Of a stretch of 64,000 nucleotides of DNA, positions 1-10,318 are shown in pieces. The DNA is from Diphasiastrum complanatum (lineage: Eukaryota; Streptophyta; Lycopodiopsida; Lycopodiales; Lycopodiaceae). Below the pieces are notes generated by a model. The model saw nothing but the letters and a program-made list of their open reading frames with translations. It was not told where the DNA came from and did no database searches. Position numbers and translations under genes: made by a program. The stretch is taken from contig CM055097.1 in the NCBI GenBank assembly GCA_029204225.1, forward strand, positions 37,622,976-37,686,975, written 5' to 3'. The first letter of the stretch is position 1, and each line of letters starts with the position of its first letter.

Positions 1-423
1 AGTGAATACTCGAGAAACCCAATAGAAACCTTCTCTCTGGTTCTTGTAAATACCAGCAGAGAAACACTGCACTTGGGCGAACTAACATAGTGGCCCCTGC
101 CTAAAAGAGCATTTATTAGATAAAGAATTCATGGCAAACTATGCCAAAAAAGATGACCTCATGTTTTATTTCTCCACACCGTCAAACAAAGACAGAAATC
201 TGTTATTTCATAATCTCAAATCAAAATATCTTTTTCCAATCAAATGCAAATGACCGAGTCTAACAAGAGTAGATATACGCTAGTTTCAATTTCAAAGGCA
301 CTGCATGGGAGCAAGGACCCAAGCATTATTATAGTTTTCTGAAGGCAAAATTTCTTGAGGTATCAAAGACAAATTTATATGAAGTGGATCATTACATATC
401 AGGGTAAAAGAGACATTCAGTAC

Positions 424-577
424 CAGATAATCCCGCGCATTTGGCAGTTCTAGTTTTTCTGCTGCAGAGCAAAGAACCTCTGAATCAGATACATTCTGCC
501 CTTCCTCGCAAGTCATTTTGAAAAGTATTTGCACCGCATCTGCTGCTTTGCCCTTAGTGTCTGCCAGAAGCACGAGT
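424..577 (-). CDS. Internal exon of a DsbA/FrnE-like thioredoxin-fold oxidoreductase
   Basis: This minus-strand block of about 51 codons reads RLVLLADTKGKA, then LFKMTCEEGQNV, then AEKLELPNARDYL. That is the pattern of the helical insertion domain of the plant DsbA/FrnE family, where a (S)HRL motif is followed by an 'eeGqniaD..vL..aaek.gl' segment. A splice acceptor (tgtgtag) precedes 577 and a GT donor (CTG|GTACTG) lies at 423-422, so the exon would be 154 bp and would begin in the middle of the Arg codon. The next exon is not visible and may lie beyond position 1. The matching CPWC exon is at 27140-27235 on the same strand. The exon assignment comes from family resemblance remembered, not from an alignment. 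It could also be a retained gene fragment. Confidence 0.66.
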
Positions 578-2110
578 CTACACAGCAAAATTCAGACCAA
601 AGTCCTACAAGGATAATATATCACTATATAAAATAAAGTGCATGACAGACCAGCACTTGCCTTTGACCACTAACCTCAAAACATCTTTAAGACCAAACAA
701 AGTGAACCATAATCCACATGGCAATTGAGCTTCTAGGTGGGCCAGAAAGCTGTACAATTTGACAATCATAAAAATGACAGCTTAGAGTCGTTCTTGTCAC
801 AGGTGCGAATCCTGATAGAGAGTATGAGTGCTTGCAAATATCACAGTGAAATGCTTGATTTAGACACCAGTTAAGTATTGATTAAGCACCCTTGGGAATC
901 CTAAGCACGTGACTGTGAAAATTCAACAACTAGAACCAACTTACATGACAAAAGTGGGTACCCAGAAAAAACATGGGGTGGAATATTAGCCAGTACCATA
1001 GCAATTGTGATGTTGGAATAAAATACCATAAAGGCTCCAAGATCAGGATGAGATTTCCCTGGTTAACCAGTTCAATGGCAGTTTCAATGCAGAAAGAAGA
1101 GACTACCAGAACTAAGGAGATCGATTTATTGATTTTCAAAACAAATGATACACTTGAGGCGCGAGAACTCTCCTTGACATATGAATGAAATTAGACAGAG
1201 ATTAGATGAAAAATCAGCATGAAGGTCAGGCCAACTTTTTCAAGAGGAAAACATTGTTTTTAATGCAATGTCTATCTATAGTGGTTTGTAGCCCCATAAC
1301 ATGTACCATATGTATTCTTCGTTGTATTCGAGTCACATGAATTGATTATTAGTCAAAGTCTATATATAGTAGATGATCGAAAAAATGAGAGGATCTTGTA
1401 AAGATGGCTCTAAATGGACTAGGTCAACTCTACTGGGCTAGTAAGGTACTTGGGAGAGAGTAAAAAATACCCCACCCATTCCTAACAAGTAGCTGTCTAT
1501 TCAAGAGACCCTGGTGAGTCTAGCTGTGAGAAAGTCCAAACATCAACACCAGGAGTTTACAATACTTTATGTATTGTACTTTTCAATTATATATGTTATT
1601 CATTTAATGCTTGATCAAAGTTGTAGTGCGATTGAAATTTTACGATCTGAGTGCTGAAATCCAACAAGGAATTACATGGTCCCATGAGTTTGTCAGAGCT
1701 CTAGAACATTCCATTCCAATTGAGAGGTAAGAGCATTCCTTTATTTGTGAGTTTTCCTCAAGCATGGTGAGAGAAATTTTGTCATATCAAAGTTCTAGAG
1801 GGAGAATAACTTAGTGCATTAAATTGATCCTTCATTTAGACTTATTGTTCTCTTGCATCAACCCTATTCAAGATCTAAGCCTGACATGTTAGAGAGCAAG
1901 ACTAGCAATACAATCGTAGAAGTGGCGCATTGAAGGAGATTGATGTAAATTAAGTGACATAAAACCCTAGGGTTCCACACCAACCACAAGATAAAGAACA
2001 ACCAAGTTGACTCCAAACTAAATATCATAAACTTTAGTATAAAAACCTAGACAAATAAAAAAGTTGTGATTTCTAAGTTACATGGAAGTAATTTACTATT
2101 ATTTGTAGGG
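578..2110. other. No gene recognised; non-coding stretch
   Basis: The reading frames here (for example the pair around 930-1188 on both strands) resemble nothing I know and overlap each other. If the two DsbA-like exons belong to one gene, this is intronic sequence just upstream of the 424-577 exon. Confidence 0.5.
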
Positions 2111-2114
2111 ATCA

Positions 2115-2400
2115 AAGGTGGAAAGACCTAGTGAGGCTTCTCTACCTGAATTAAACAAATTACAAGGGCCAAACTACATTGTTTGGAACCTTAAAATGAA
2201 AAACACCCTCATGGACAACAATGCGTAAGAGATGTTTTTGGAGAAGAAACTAGGCCCGACATAGAGGCTAGAGTTTTTTGACAGAAGAGAAGTATAATGG
2301 ATAGTACCTTAATATAAGTATGTGGGTGAGAGAATTCAACCTTACATATTAGGGTGGCTAAGAATCCAGGAGTACCTTGAATATTTTTTAATCAGATATT
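2115..2400 (+). pseudogene. Degenerate Ty1/copia gag N-terminus
   Basis: The plus strand reads LPELNKLQGPNYIVWNLKMK followed by NTLM and then stops. The 'L.G.NY..W..KM...L' pattern is the start of copia-type gag (DUF4219/UBN2 family). Only about 40 codons are readable before stop codons accumulate. No LTR or later domain is attached, so it is a stray fragment. Confidence 0.38.
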
Positions 2401-2461
2401 TGAAACTACTTACACCTCAAAAGTCCTATATTTGAAAAAAAAAAACTGCATATGTTAAGAA

Positions 2462-2619
2462 CATAGTTGCCCAGAAATGCGTTCCTAGAAACACGTTTCT
2501 GGGCATAGAAATGTTAAAAAAAAGAAAAAAACTTAAAAAAAAATCACAAACACTCACAAGATGTGGGTGACTCACAAACAGAATACAAATCACTCACAAG
2601 ATGTGGGTGTCTCACAAAC
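2462..2619 (-). repeat. Putative terminal and subterminal repeats of the hAT element
   Basis: Starting at 2462 the sequence CATAGTTGCCCAGAAA leads into a 10-bp inverted repeat (2468-2477 with 2496-2505). Two direct copies of a ~30-bp motif (CACTCACAAGATGTGGGTG...) follow at 2551 and 2591, period 40. hAT elements usually end in short inverted repeats with repeated subterminal motifs, and this sits just beyond the last hAT exon. A similar start, CATAGATGC, occurs at 10319 before the second hAT. The 8-bp target duplication could not be confirmed because the other end was not found. Confidence 0.4.
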
Positions 2620-2804
2620 TCATATTAATACATATTTCTTCACAAATATGGTAACCTACTTAGCCAAACTATATAGATAATGTTTGCACAATGTATTAAG
2701 TTCACATATGCATTTTACATGTACAAAGCTACCTTGCAATACACTTCGGCATCAGTGCTAAGTAGTCCCATCTGGCCTCCCAAATACGTGAGATCTCGCG
2801 CCTC

Positions 2805-2903
2805 CTACAGCAGACAAATTACAACAATCACTAAACCATAGCATAAAAGAAACGCATCAGACTTTGAGTGAGAAACAACAAACTAGACACTGAAGAGTCA
2901 TAC
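2805..2903 (-). other. Second intron in the hAT transposase
   Basis: The donor CACAG|GTATGA and acceptor GCTGTAG|GAGG bound 99 bp. Splicing in phase 2 rebuilds an Arg codon and puts the following exon (2733-2804) in the frame that reads IWEARWDY, typical of the segment before the C-terminal hAT domain. A further donor (AAG|GTAGCT) at 2732 implies at least one more, lost, exon. Confidence 0.7.
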
Positions 2904-3310
2904 CTGTGCTCGTCCAAGGCTGACAACAGAATCCCCTCGCCGATGCGGTCCATGAACTCGTAAATGAGACCGAGGGTGCACCCCTCACCATCTACCAGGC
3001 GCAGCACTCTGAAAATGGGTAGAAGGATCCCAGTAATCTCCTCAGCAGCTCTCCAGAACTCATCGCCGTACACAGTGGACTGAAAAAATGCCGAATGTGG
3101 GAGGTCTGTAAAGTCCCCGAAGGCCTCGCTGGAAACCATCCGCCGCAATGCGTCCTTCACCACCACCAATCGCTCTAGCACCAAGAAGTAAAACGCAAAG
3201 CGTGTGGGTGCGGGCTCCTTCAGATTTAGGGTGGAGAAGGTGCGGAACAAGGCCAACACACGCCTCTTCCTAGTGACAAAAGTGACCAGGCGCATGGCCG
3301 TAGAAGTGAT

Positions 3311-3407
3311 CTGCAACACAAACATCCAGTAAAAAAGTTTAGACAGTAGTTGAGATGTGGTTAGTAGCATCGAAGGAAGAAATCATAGCAAATAGAACAA
3401 ACTATAC
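3311..3407 (-). other. Intron in the hAT transposase
   Basis: The donor GAG|GTATAG is at 3407 and the acceptor TTGCAG|ATCAC ends at 3311, 97 bp in all. Removing it joins ALPWIREV-type coding to ITSTAMRLV, which is where this family continues. Intact splice borders in a frameshifted gene suggest fairly recent decay. Confidence 0.75.
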
Positions 3408-4132
3408 CTCTCTAATCCATGGAAGCGCACACAGGTCATGGATGAGCAAGTCTATGCAACGTGCAGCACAGGGTGTCCACACAATGCTGGGGTGCTCCCT
3501 CATCATAATCTCGCCCATCTGCTTGCAGTTCGAGGCGTTGTCGGTGACAACCTGAACCACGTGCTCAACCCCGATGTCAGCAATAACATCTCTAATGACC
3601 TCCCATATGAAATCGGCTGTGATGGCGTCACCACCTCGAGTGGCATCCACGCCACGTAGGAATATTGTGCCAAGCGAGCAAGAAACCAAGACATTGATGA
3701 CAATCGTCGACGAATGTCGGTCCATCCATCACTCAATATCGTGCATCCATACCCATTAGCTACATGCAAAAATTGAGCCACCGGTAAATCCTAAACACAT
3801 GCAAAGAGATAAGAAAGACAAGGTACTTACTGCTGCCAAGCTGAGCGAATGGAACTCAACTCCCGCGTGATGCTCTCCTCCTCACGAAGCAACCTGCCTC
3901 GCAGTGCCTCTCGCCTGGGAGGTGTCCATGTAGCATCCACGGCCGCCATCTGTGCACAGAACTCCCTGAACACCGTCAGCAACAACAAAAGGAATGTCGC
4001 ACTCGTAAAAGAACTGGCCACACAATCGAGTGCAACGGGCCTGCTGCTCTCTCTGCCAGCCGCATCGATCAAGGGTCTGCTGCCTGGGCCTAACCCCTCT
4101 CTGCTGTATATATGGTGCTCGTGGTCTAGCAT

Positions 4133-4470
4133 TGTAATAAGTCCTAACACCACAGTAGGGCAAACACTAACTGATCCACCCAACCTTGCCTACTCCTTGA
4201 TATAGAGTAAGCCCCTCCTAGCCCAGTGTGAGGACTGGTAGCATGCAACTGCCAAATGTCGGCCACGTGGCACTGACGTGGCCGGCTGCACGTCGGGACC
4301 CAACTGGGGGCCCTGTCCTGCTGACAAGGTCCCTAGACTGTGTTAGGCCCGCCATGGCTATGGACCGTGCTGGGGCACACTACTCACACTGTCTTGCCCT
4401 GTTGGTCGTGTACGCTGGACATGACCCTGACGGTGGTATCTGACCTATTTGTGTTCTCTAGGGTTCGGCA
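4133..4470 (-). repeat. 3' LTR of the gypsy element
   Basis: On the minus strand it runs TGCCGAACCC...CTTATTACA, so it has TG...CA ends. It matches 8231-8568 over its whole length. A purine-rich tract (GGGGGAGGGAG on the minus strand, 4487-4500) lies about 20 bp upstream and may be the polypurine tract. The frames readable on the plus strand here are shadows. Confidence 0.9.
4261..4283. promoter_or_regulatory. G-box / ACGT-core inverted repeat in the LTR
   Basis: GGCCACGT and ACGTGGCC form a perfect 8-bp inverted repeat around a 7-bp spacer, and the left arm contains CACGTG. The same structure is in the other LTR at 8359-8381. CACGTG and ACGT cores are known binding sites for plant bZIP and bHLH factors, so this may be an LTR enhancer. 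Binding is inference only. Confidence 0.45.
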
Positions 4471-4760
4471 CTGGTCACGAGCTCGTAACACTCCCTCCCC
4501 CTTAAGAACCGTCTTGGCCCTCTAAGACAAAGTCTGGAAAAATCTTGCGAAGGACGCTGCCTCTTTCCCAAGTGGCATTCTCAACAGGCTGATCATTCCA
4601 CTTGACCAGATATTCTCAGTATAGAGTATGACGAGTCTACATCTCTCTACTATCAAGAATCTCCTCTGGTTCATGTGGAGGTTGCTGAGGATCCAATGGG
4701 AGAACTAGAACATTGTCCCCTACAGATTTTTTGATCTGGTTAAGGCTTTTTGTAACTGAC

Positions 4761-5790
4761 TTACATGAAAGACTGGAAAAACCTTATGTTGTGTGGGAGT
4801 TCTAGTTCATAGGTGACCTCGCCTAGTCTCCTACTGATGGTAAAGGGACCACAATACCTTGGAGACAACTTAGCACACACTCCTGATTTGAGGGTTTTAG
4901 GGTCAACTGGGACTCTCAAGTAGACTTTCTCACCAGCGGAGAACTGCACATCCCGTCTATGTGGATCTGCATAATGCCTGGCTCGATCCTGGGAGTGCCT
5001 GATGCTACGCTTAGCATGTTCTATCATCTGGTTTAGGTCCTCTAAAAAGTTTCTGGCTGCTTCAACTTTTTCTTGTTTAAACCCTACAGCTGTGAATTTC
5101 CCCCGTCTATATCTTATAGACATATCAAACTCTTGCATCAACTTTGCCCAACGAGCTTTCCGACCTCTAAGCTCAGGTTGATTGCAAAGGTATCTGAGAC
5201 TTTCATGGTCTGTCAGGACCTCAAAGTTGGCACCTTACAAATAATGCCTCCAAGTCTTAAGGGCATGGACTATAGAAAAGAGTTCCTTTTCATAGGCACT
5301 ATACCTAGTCTGAGCTCGCTCGAGTTTTTTACTCTCGAACGCAACTGGTTGTCCACTCTAAGTTAGCACAGCACCTACTGCAAAGTCGCTAGCATTTGTT
5401 TCGACCACAAATGGCTGATTGGGGTCGACGACTTTTAAAACTGGTGCTGTAGCTAAGGCTGTTTTGAGAGCATCAAAGCTCTCCTGTTGTGCGGACTCCC
5501 AAATGAACTCCTTTCCCTTCCCCTTAAGAAGATTTGTCATGGGAACTGCTATCTGAGCATATTCCTTGACAAATCGTTTGTAATATCCCGCCAAACCAAG
5601 AAAAATCTGAATTTCCAAAATATTCTGAGGTCTCAGCCAACTGAGTATGGCTTTAACCTTATTCGGGTCCATTTTAATCCCATCTGACAAGATAATGTGA
5701 CCCAAATATGCTACTTCTTCAACAAAGAATTCACACTTGGATTGTTTAGCATAAAGCTTATGCTTTCTGAGAATACCTGATGGTCATCGT
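4761..5790 (-). pseudogene. Gypsy RT end, RNase H and integrase C-terminus
   Basis: Frames join as [10 protein letters not shown], then GHIILSDGI, then [16 protein letters not shown] (RT connection). [13 protein letters not shown] follows, the first RNase H strand. RNase H goes on to TDHESLRYL and the end of the domain near 5130. Within a few codons the sequence becomes KRSIRHSQDRARHYAD and GEKVYLRV...LSPRYCGPF, which is the integrase C-terminal (SH3-like) region. The zinc finger and DDE core of integrase are absent. A stop lies near 5358. Confidence 0.85.
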
Positions 5791-6451
5791 CTCCGATTAG
5801 CTGACAGAGCTTTGAACTGCAAACCATAGGACTGTTGGGAACATCATGCTCCCCATGCAACTGGATCTCTCGGCCTTTATGCTGAAAGCTGAGGATATTC
5901 TCCTGATAATTTCTGTGAAGGGAAGGTCCTAAACTGTAGAGCCAATCTCTCCCGAGAACAATGTCTGTGCGATCCAGGTGCATTATCTGAAAGTTTATTT
6001 CATCTTGGTACCCCTGAATACCAAGATTCAAGTTACTTACCATAGTTTCCCAGATTTTCTTATCTTCACCCTTAGCTAATGAAACTATGTACCTATGCTG
6101 ACTAGGTACTTCTGGAAGTTTAAGTTTTTTAACCAGGGTGTAGTTGATGAAATTATGGGTTGCCCCATCATCAACCATAACTCTTACTGACTGGTTACCA
6201 ACTTTCCCATGCATACGTACTAGGTCATGCGGCCCAAAACTGAAGGGTCTCGCTAGCATTGCAGAGGTCAGCTGGCAACAATGTTCATAATCTTCATGAT
6301 ACACTTTGATCTCGGAAGCTGCCGAGTCACTGGGGAAACTTACAGTCCGAACAAGATGAACTTGTTTCTTATCTTTTTTATCTTTTTTAGTGAAAGGCCC
6401 CTTGGGACACTGTCTGACTGTGTGTCCCTTGCCCATACACACAAAGCACAA
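5780..6451 (-). pseudogene. Gypsy zinc knuckle and aspartic protease
   Basis: The segment begins CFVCMGKGHTVRQC, a CCHC nucleic-acid-binding knuckle. About 90 residues on is MVDDGATHNFIN, the D-[ST]-G retropepsin site with Asp-Gly where most members have Asp-Ser/Thr-Gly. It continues to IVLGRDWLYSLG, the usual flap and C-terminal block. Shortly after [10 protein letters not shown] the frame runs into sequence belonging to the end of RT, marking a large deletion that removed the RT fingers and palm. Confidence 0.85.
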
Positions 6452-6514
6452 ATGTTCTTGTTTGGCTTTCTCAAAATCTTCTGGTTTTAAGGGCTGTATG
6501 AGTGAAGGGCGTTT

Positions 6515-7494
6515 CTAAGGAGCTTCACTTTTAAATTTTTCTTCTTTCTTTCTTTTTAAAAATTTCTTTTTAAATTGAAAGTCTTTCTGAGGAGGCTGCT
6601 CAGAAAGGGACTGTTGTCTCGCCCTCTTCCTACCCACTGAATCATCATAGATTTGAGCATATCTGAGAGCTTGCTCAAGGGTAGTAGGCGAGTTTCTCTG
6701 GACCTCTACTTTATATTCATCTCTGAGGCCACGGACAAACCCTCTGATTTTCTGATAATCATCCATATTTTTAATCTTTAAAATTGCTTCTCGATACTGC
6801 GAGATATATTGGATTAGGGACTTGTCCATTACTGTTCTTTGCCAGGCTTCCCAGGCTCTATCAAGTTCATTTTCCGGTAGGAATTCTCTTAGGAAGGCTT
6901 CTTCAAAGGCCTTCCATGACCGGGGAGTCTGCCCAGTCTCCTGGAGATTTAACCACCACTTATAGACCGTGGGCCCTAAGGAAAGACTGGCCTCAATTGC
7001 TTGGAAATGGTCATGGGTCTGTTTAGGAGCATGAATGTTCTTCCATTTGCTGAGGAAGGTTTGTAGAATGTCTGCATTTCTATCCTTCTCTTCCCCATTA
7101 AACATAGGAGGCTTTAAATTTTTAAAAACACTAGGGTGAGACCGCAAAGTCTCACCCGAAACTGATGGAAGGGGAAAAGGGGATAACTGAAAAGTGGAGG
7201 GAAGGCTTCCTTTCGCAGAACTCAAAATTAAGTCTTTGAGTTCAGCGAACGAGTCATCCACACTGGACTTGAAATTGGCTAATGCCAACTTCAGTTCGTC
7301 CACTTCTGTTACCAAATGGAGAAACTGCTCCTTGGTAATTGCTCCTTGGTAACCAATTCGTCGAGTTCTTCCGCGAACTGTTCCTGTTCTTCCATTTCCA
7401 TTGGTTCTTTCCCTTTACTGTAAGCCAAGGCTTCTGTTTCAAGCTCATCGATGCCTCTCTCCGGGGGTTGATCAAGTCCCTGAGGAGTGGTCAT
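6515..7494 (-). pseudogene. Gypsy gag polyprotein N-terminal part
   Basis: From MTTPQGLDQPP near 7494 the gag shifts frame near 7310 into a 266-codon frame. That frame holds the capsid-like retrotrans_gag domain: FQAIEASLSLGPTVYKWWLN, then SWKAFEEAFLREF, then YISQYREAI and FVRGLRDEYK. A basic tail rich in Lys follows. Gag forms the cytoplasmic particle in which reverse transcription happens. The zinc knuckle continues at 6451 after a break near 6490-6515. The capsid part is well preserved compared with the deleted pol. Confidence 0.85.
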
Positions 7495-8217
7495 TTTCAG
7501 AACTGAAAGAGAGGTACCTTAACTTCTGAAGAAAAAAAAGTCAAAAAGACTAATTTACAACTGTACAAGGGAGGGAAAGAGAAACTTGGCTCTTTCTGAG
7601 AACTGTACTTCCACAGAGAGAATCAAGAAAAGCCCTCTCAGCTCCTCTTCCTCAACTGCTTTCAGACTTGTGGTTCTGAGAAATCTGAATAGGAGGCGGA
7701 AAAAATGCAAAAGATCTGAAATTTTTTTGCTATCCCCCCTTGCTGATCTGACAGCTTCTATGTTGGTACCGAAAAACCAGATTTGAAGCCCAAATCCACT
7801 TGCAAATTCTAAGAAAACTCCGGAACAATCCAGTTCCTACCCTCACTGACTGGGAAGCAACCTGACTAGCCCAATTTCTTCTGATTTGGGGCCCAAAAAG
7901 TGTTCCAATTTCTGCTTTTCTTACTTCTCTTGTAGCGCTGGACCTGTACCAAGTTTCCTACGCTGGAACCGTCGAAAACTTGCTAAATTTGCACTCGAAA
8001 ATCAGGATTGAAGCCTGATCTGGCAGCGCTGGACCTGCACCTCTATTTTGCCTCAAATCCCAAGTAGAAAACAGAAGTTTTCACCACGATTTTCTCGGTA
8101 TCCTACTGATTTTCCAGCGCTGGCTTTGCCTTGTAGATTTCTGAAAACTTGAAGAAGTTCTGAGCAATCTAGCTACTTTCTCCACTGCTGAAAACTAAAT
8201 CCCCTAGGATGGAGATG

Positions 8218-8229
8218 GCTCTGATACCA
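8218..8229 (-). promoter_or_regulatory. Primer binding site (initiator tRNA-Met)
   Basis: The minus strand reads TGGTATCAGAGC, the standard plant retrotransposon primer site complementary to the 3' end of initiator methionine tRNA. It lies one base inside the 5' LTR at the expected place for minus-strand priming. Confidence 0.9.
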
Positions 8230-8230
8230 G

Positions 8231-8568
8231 TGTAATAAGTGCTAACACCACAGTAGGGCAAACACTAACTGATCCACCCAACCTTGCCTACTCCCTGATA
8301 TAGAGTAAGCCCCTCCTAGCCCAGTGTGAGGACTGGTAGCATGGAACTGCCAAGTGTCGGCCACGTGGCACTGACGTGGCCGGCTGCACGTCGGGGCCCA
8401 ACTGGGGGCCTTGTCCTGCTGACAGGGTCCCTAGACTGTGTTAGGCCCGCGATGGCTATGGACCGTGCTGGGGCACACTACTCACACTGTCTTGCCCTAT
8501 TGGTCGTGTACACTGGACACGACCCTGACTGTGGTATCTGACCTATCTGTGTTCTCTAGGGTTCGGCA
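8231..8568 (-). repeat. 5' LTR of the gypsy element
   Basis: This is the 338-bp partner of 4133-4470 with the same TG...CA ends. The primer binding site follows it after one base at 8218-8229. Past the outer end (8569) the sequence diverges at once from the other LTR's flank, confirming the boundary. Confidence 0.9.
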
Positions 8569-8669
8569 CTTAATCATTTTTTTTTTGCAAAATTAACTTT
8601 TTAACACCATGTTAAGAGAGTAGATTTGAGAAAAATTTCTTTTGAAAGGTCATGTGGGAAGCTGTCCCA

Positions 8670-8916
8670 TTATCTATTCACCAATTGTCCTGGACGAGAA
8701 GCACCCGCTGCCGCTGAACCAACATGCTCATCTGATGGTCGTGCTGCTGTTGCGGATGGAACTGAAGGTGTTGAACTAGGCCCTGCACCTGAACCATGCT
8801 CTGCTCGTGATGTACTGGGCCCTGCACCTGTACCATGCTCTGCCCGTGATGTACTGGGCCCTGCACCTGTACCATGCTCTGCCCGTGATGTACTAGGCAC
8901 TGCACCTGTACCATGA
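8670..8916 (-). pseudogene. hAT linker with 39-bp tandem repeat
   Basis: Read on the minus strand this gives repeated GPSTSRAEHGTGA units. They derive from a 39-bp tandem repeat starting at 8779, 8818 and 8857, with a partial fourth unit at 8896. The same motif (GIGPSTSWAGHGTAVG) follows the BED zinc finger of the second hAT at 11640-11680. I therefore read it as the Ser/Gly-rich linker between the BED finger and catalytic core of the 2.7-4.2 kb transposase. A donor-like site follows near 8680. The BED finger itself is not found to the right. The plus-strand frame here is a shadow. Confidence 0.6.
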
Positions 8917-10318
8917 TACTACTACTTTTACTTAATAGAACCTCTGCAAATGATAACCAGAGACACCACCTTATTTTACCATTCTTGTAAACAATTACGT
9001 AGCTCATTTCCTAACAATGTCAATATGTATATCTGAGACACTATGAAAGTTTGTTGGGCGGCCAACTGTGAGTAATATTGAGCCAAAGCATAGCCATAGA
9101 CAGAGCAGAGATCTTACCTTTACTTGTTGAGCTTCTCCTTATGAATACTCTTCCGTTTCTGTTTGCAAGTCTCTCCACATCCAATCCAACTAAGGTTGCA
9201 GTAGACAGAAGAAAAACCAACCAAAAGAGAAAGGGAGAGAGAGTAGGAAGAGTAAGAGTTAGGGCAGTGTAATCTCCTTACTTATAGAAGCAAGAGAACC
9301 CTTAGGTGCACTGAGTGTAAGTGAATGCACATCGTTAGATTAGATCCTCATTTTGTGTATTAATCTCAGCCATTCGAGGAATTCAAGTTTCCCACCAAAA
9401 AGAATCTTTTTTAAAAAAACTTTTTCTTTCCTTGAGGGATCATCCAACTTAACATAGCAATTTGAGGCAATTTCATGGTCTTGGTTTCGAAGAGACAACA
9501 CAAGAGACTTCCCCAACAAAAAACATTCATGGAGTTTTTATAATATAATTTGTACAAAACCGAGTCCATGAGAGAGAGAGAGAGAGAGAATTAGAATTAA
9601 AATTATTATTATTAACGTCTTTTGGTACCCAAAGGTACATAAGACAAAAGAGAGTACAAAATGGGAGGAGCATTGCCCGCATACGGACTTATTTACTAAT
9701 GAAAAGAAAAGAACTAGTATATCTATCTCTCTATCTCTAACAACAGTGGCAGTGCTGAATTCGCTGCTCCCAAATTTACAATCAAACGTCTTGTGAAAAC
9801 ATTGAACTCCCAAAGATATCATGCCAAAAGTACCAAAAAACTAGAACAACCTTCAATCCAAGTACAAACAAATCTTAGAATAGGGACGTGGGTCACATAA
9901 CAATGTTTGACAAGCCAGATGACCACTAATTGACAAGGTAGATAGGTGAACTTCTCAAGGTTGCCATGACACAATTCCAAACATCCCATGAGGCATGAAA
10001 TATACCAAAATTACAAGCTAGACTCTTTGCTTTGTATATAGAGACGAGGTTATGGCATGTGATGATACTAACACGGGATTGCAGGATAAATGACATGATT
10101 AACATCTTTCTTAGAATACGAGACTATTATACCAATAACACACTGCCGTTACTTCGCTATTCTCAATGTGTAATCAATAGTATATAAGGAAGATTTCGAG
10201 TAAAGCAACTGGAGATGGGTAGCTCACAGGAAAACGCTTCACCTCGCATACATGTATGAAACCATAAGAGGTAACACCGATCTGAATAATTTGTGCGATA
10301 CTACGTTATGGTTTATGC
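8917..10318. other. No gene recognised; microsatellite-bearing stretch
   Basis: Short frames exist but none resembles a known domain. A (GA)n run and an ATT-rich run lie at about 9570-9620, and a CTAT/CTCT-rich run at 9720-9740. The missing 5' end of the first hAT should lie here but I could not find its terminal repeat. Confidence 0.4.

Larger units (their letters stand above)
2733..4163 (-). pseudogene. hAT-superfamily transposase (DUF659 type), spliced and frameshifted
   Basis: Reading leftwards, an N-terminal block with GQFFYECDIPFVVADGV lies near 4000. A stretch MAAVDATWTPP near 3950 continues in another frame. The DUF659 core follows: SDGWTD (about 3730), VDATRGGDAI, VVTDNASNCKQMG and WTPCAARCIDLLIHDL. 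The intron at 3311-3407 has clean borders (GAG|GTATAG ... TTGCAG|ATC). The next exon, 2904-3310, carries TRFAFYFLVLERL and DDEFW-like blocks. A second intron, 2805-2903, keeps frame into a 72-bp exon, 2733-2804, encoding RREISRIWEARWDY. At least two frameshifts (near 3960 and 3730) break the N-terminal half, and the C-terminal dimerisation region was not found. The upstream linker is at 8670-8916, separated by a gypsy insertion. This encodes a cut-and-paste transposase and is almost certainly inactive. Confidence 0.85.
4133..8568 (-). mobile_element. Ty3/gypsy retrotransposon with two LTRs, internally deleted
   Basis: Two 338-bp LTRs in the same orientation (4133-4470 and 8231-8568) enclose minus-strand gag, protease, the end of RT, RNase H and the end of integrase. 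The primer binding site beside the 8231 LTR makes that one the 5' LTR. Two joins mark deletions: protease runs into the last part of RT near 5790, and RNase H runs into the integrase C-terminus near 5090, so the catalytic RT and integrase cores are missing. It lies between parts of the hAT transposase (linker at 8670-8916, core below 4163), so it is probably a nested insertion, but flanking 5-mers (AGCAT and CTTAA) do not match. About a dozen LTR differences by eye suggest a moderately old insertion. Confidence 0.9.

Noticed and set aside
930-1188. Opposed frames, considered as the missing second exon of the DsbA-like gene
   Set aside because: The translation lacks the W-x-P-F and LDP-like strand or any family motif, and no splice borders fit.
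4228-4525. Open frames on the plus strand in the LTR, with a near-identical one at 8326-8541
   Set aside because: They lie wholly inside the two LTR copies, and similarity is explained by the LTR pair. No known domain.
4128-8573. Target site duplication around the 4133-8568 gypsy element
   Set aside because: Flanks AGCAT and CTTAA do not match, so no TSD is claimed even though insertion into the hAT is likely.
8626-8916. Plus-strand frame rich in GPAPVPCSARDVL repeats
   Set aside because: It is the antisense of the 39-bp repeat. The minus-strand reading matches the linker after the BED finger of the second hAT, so that strand is preferred.
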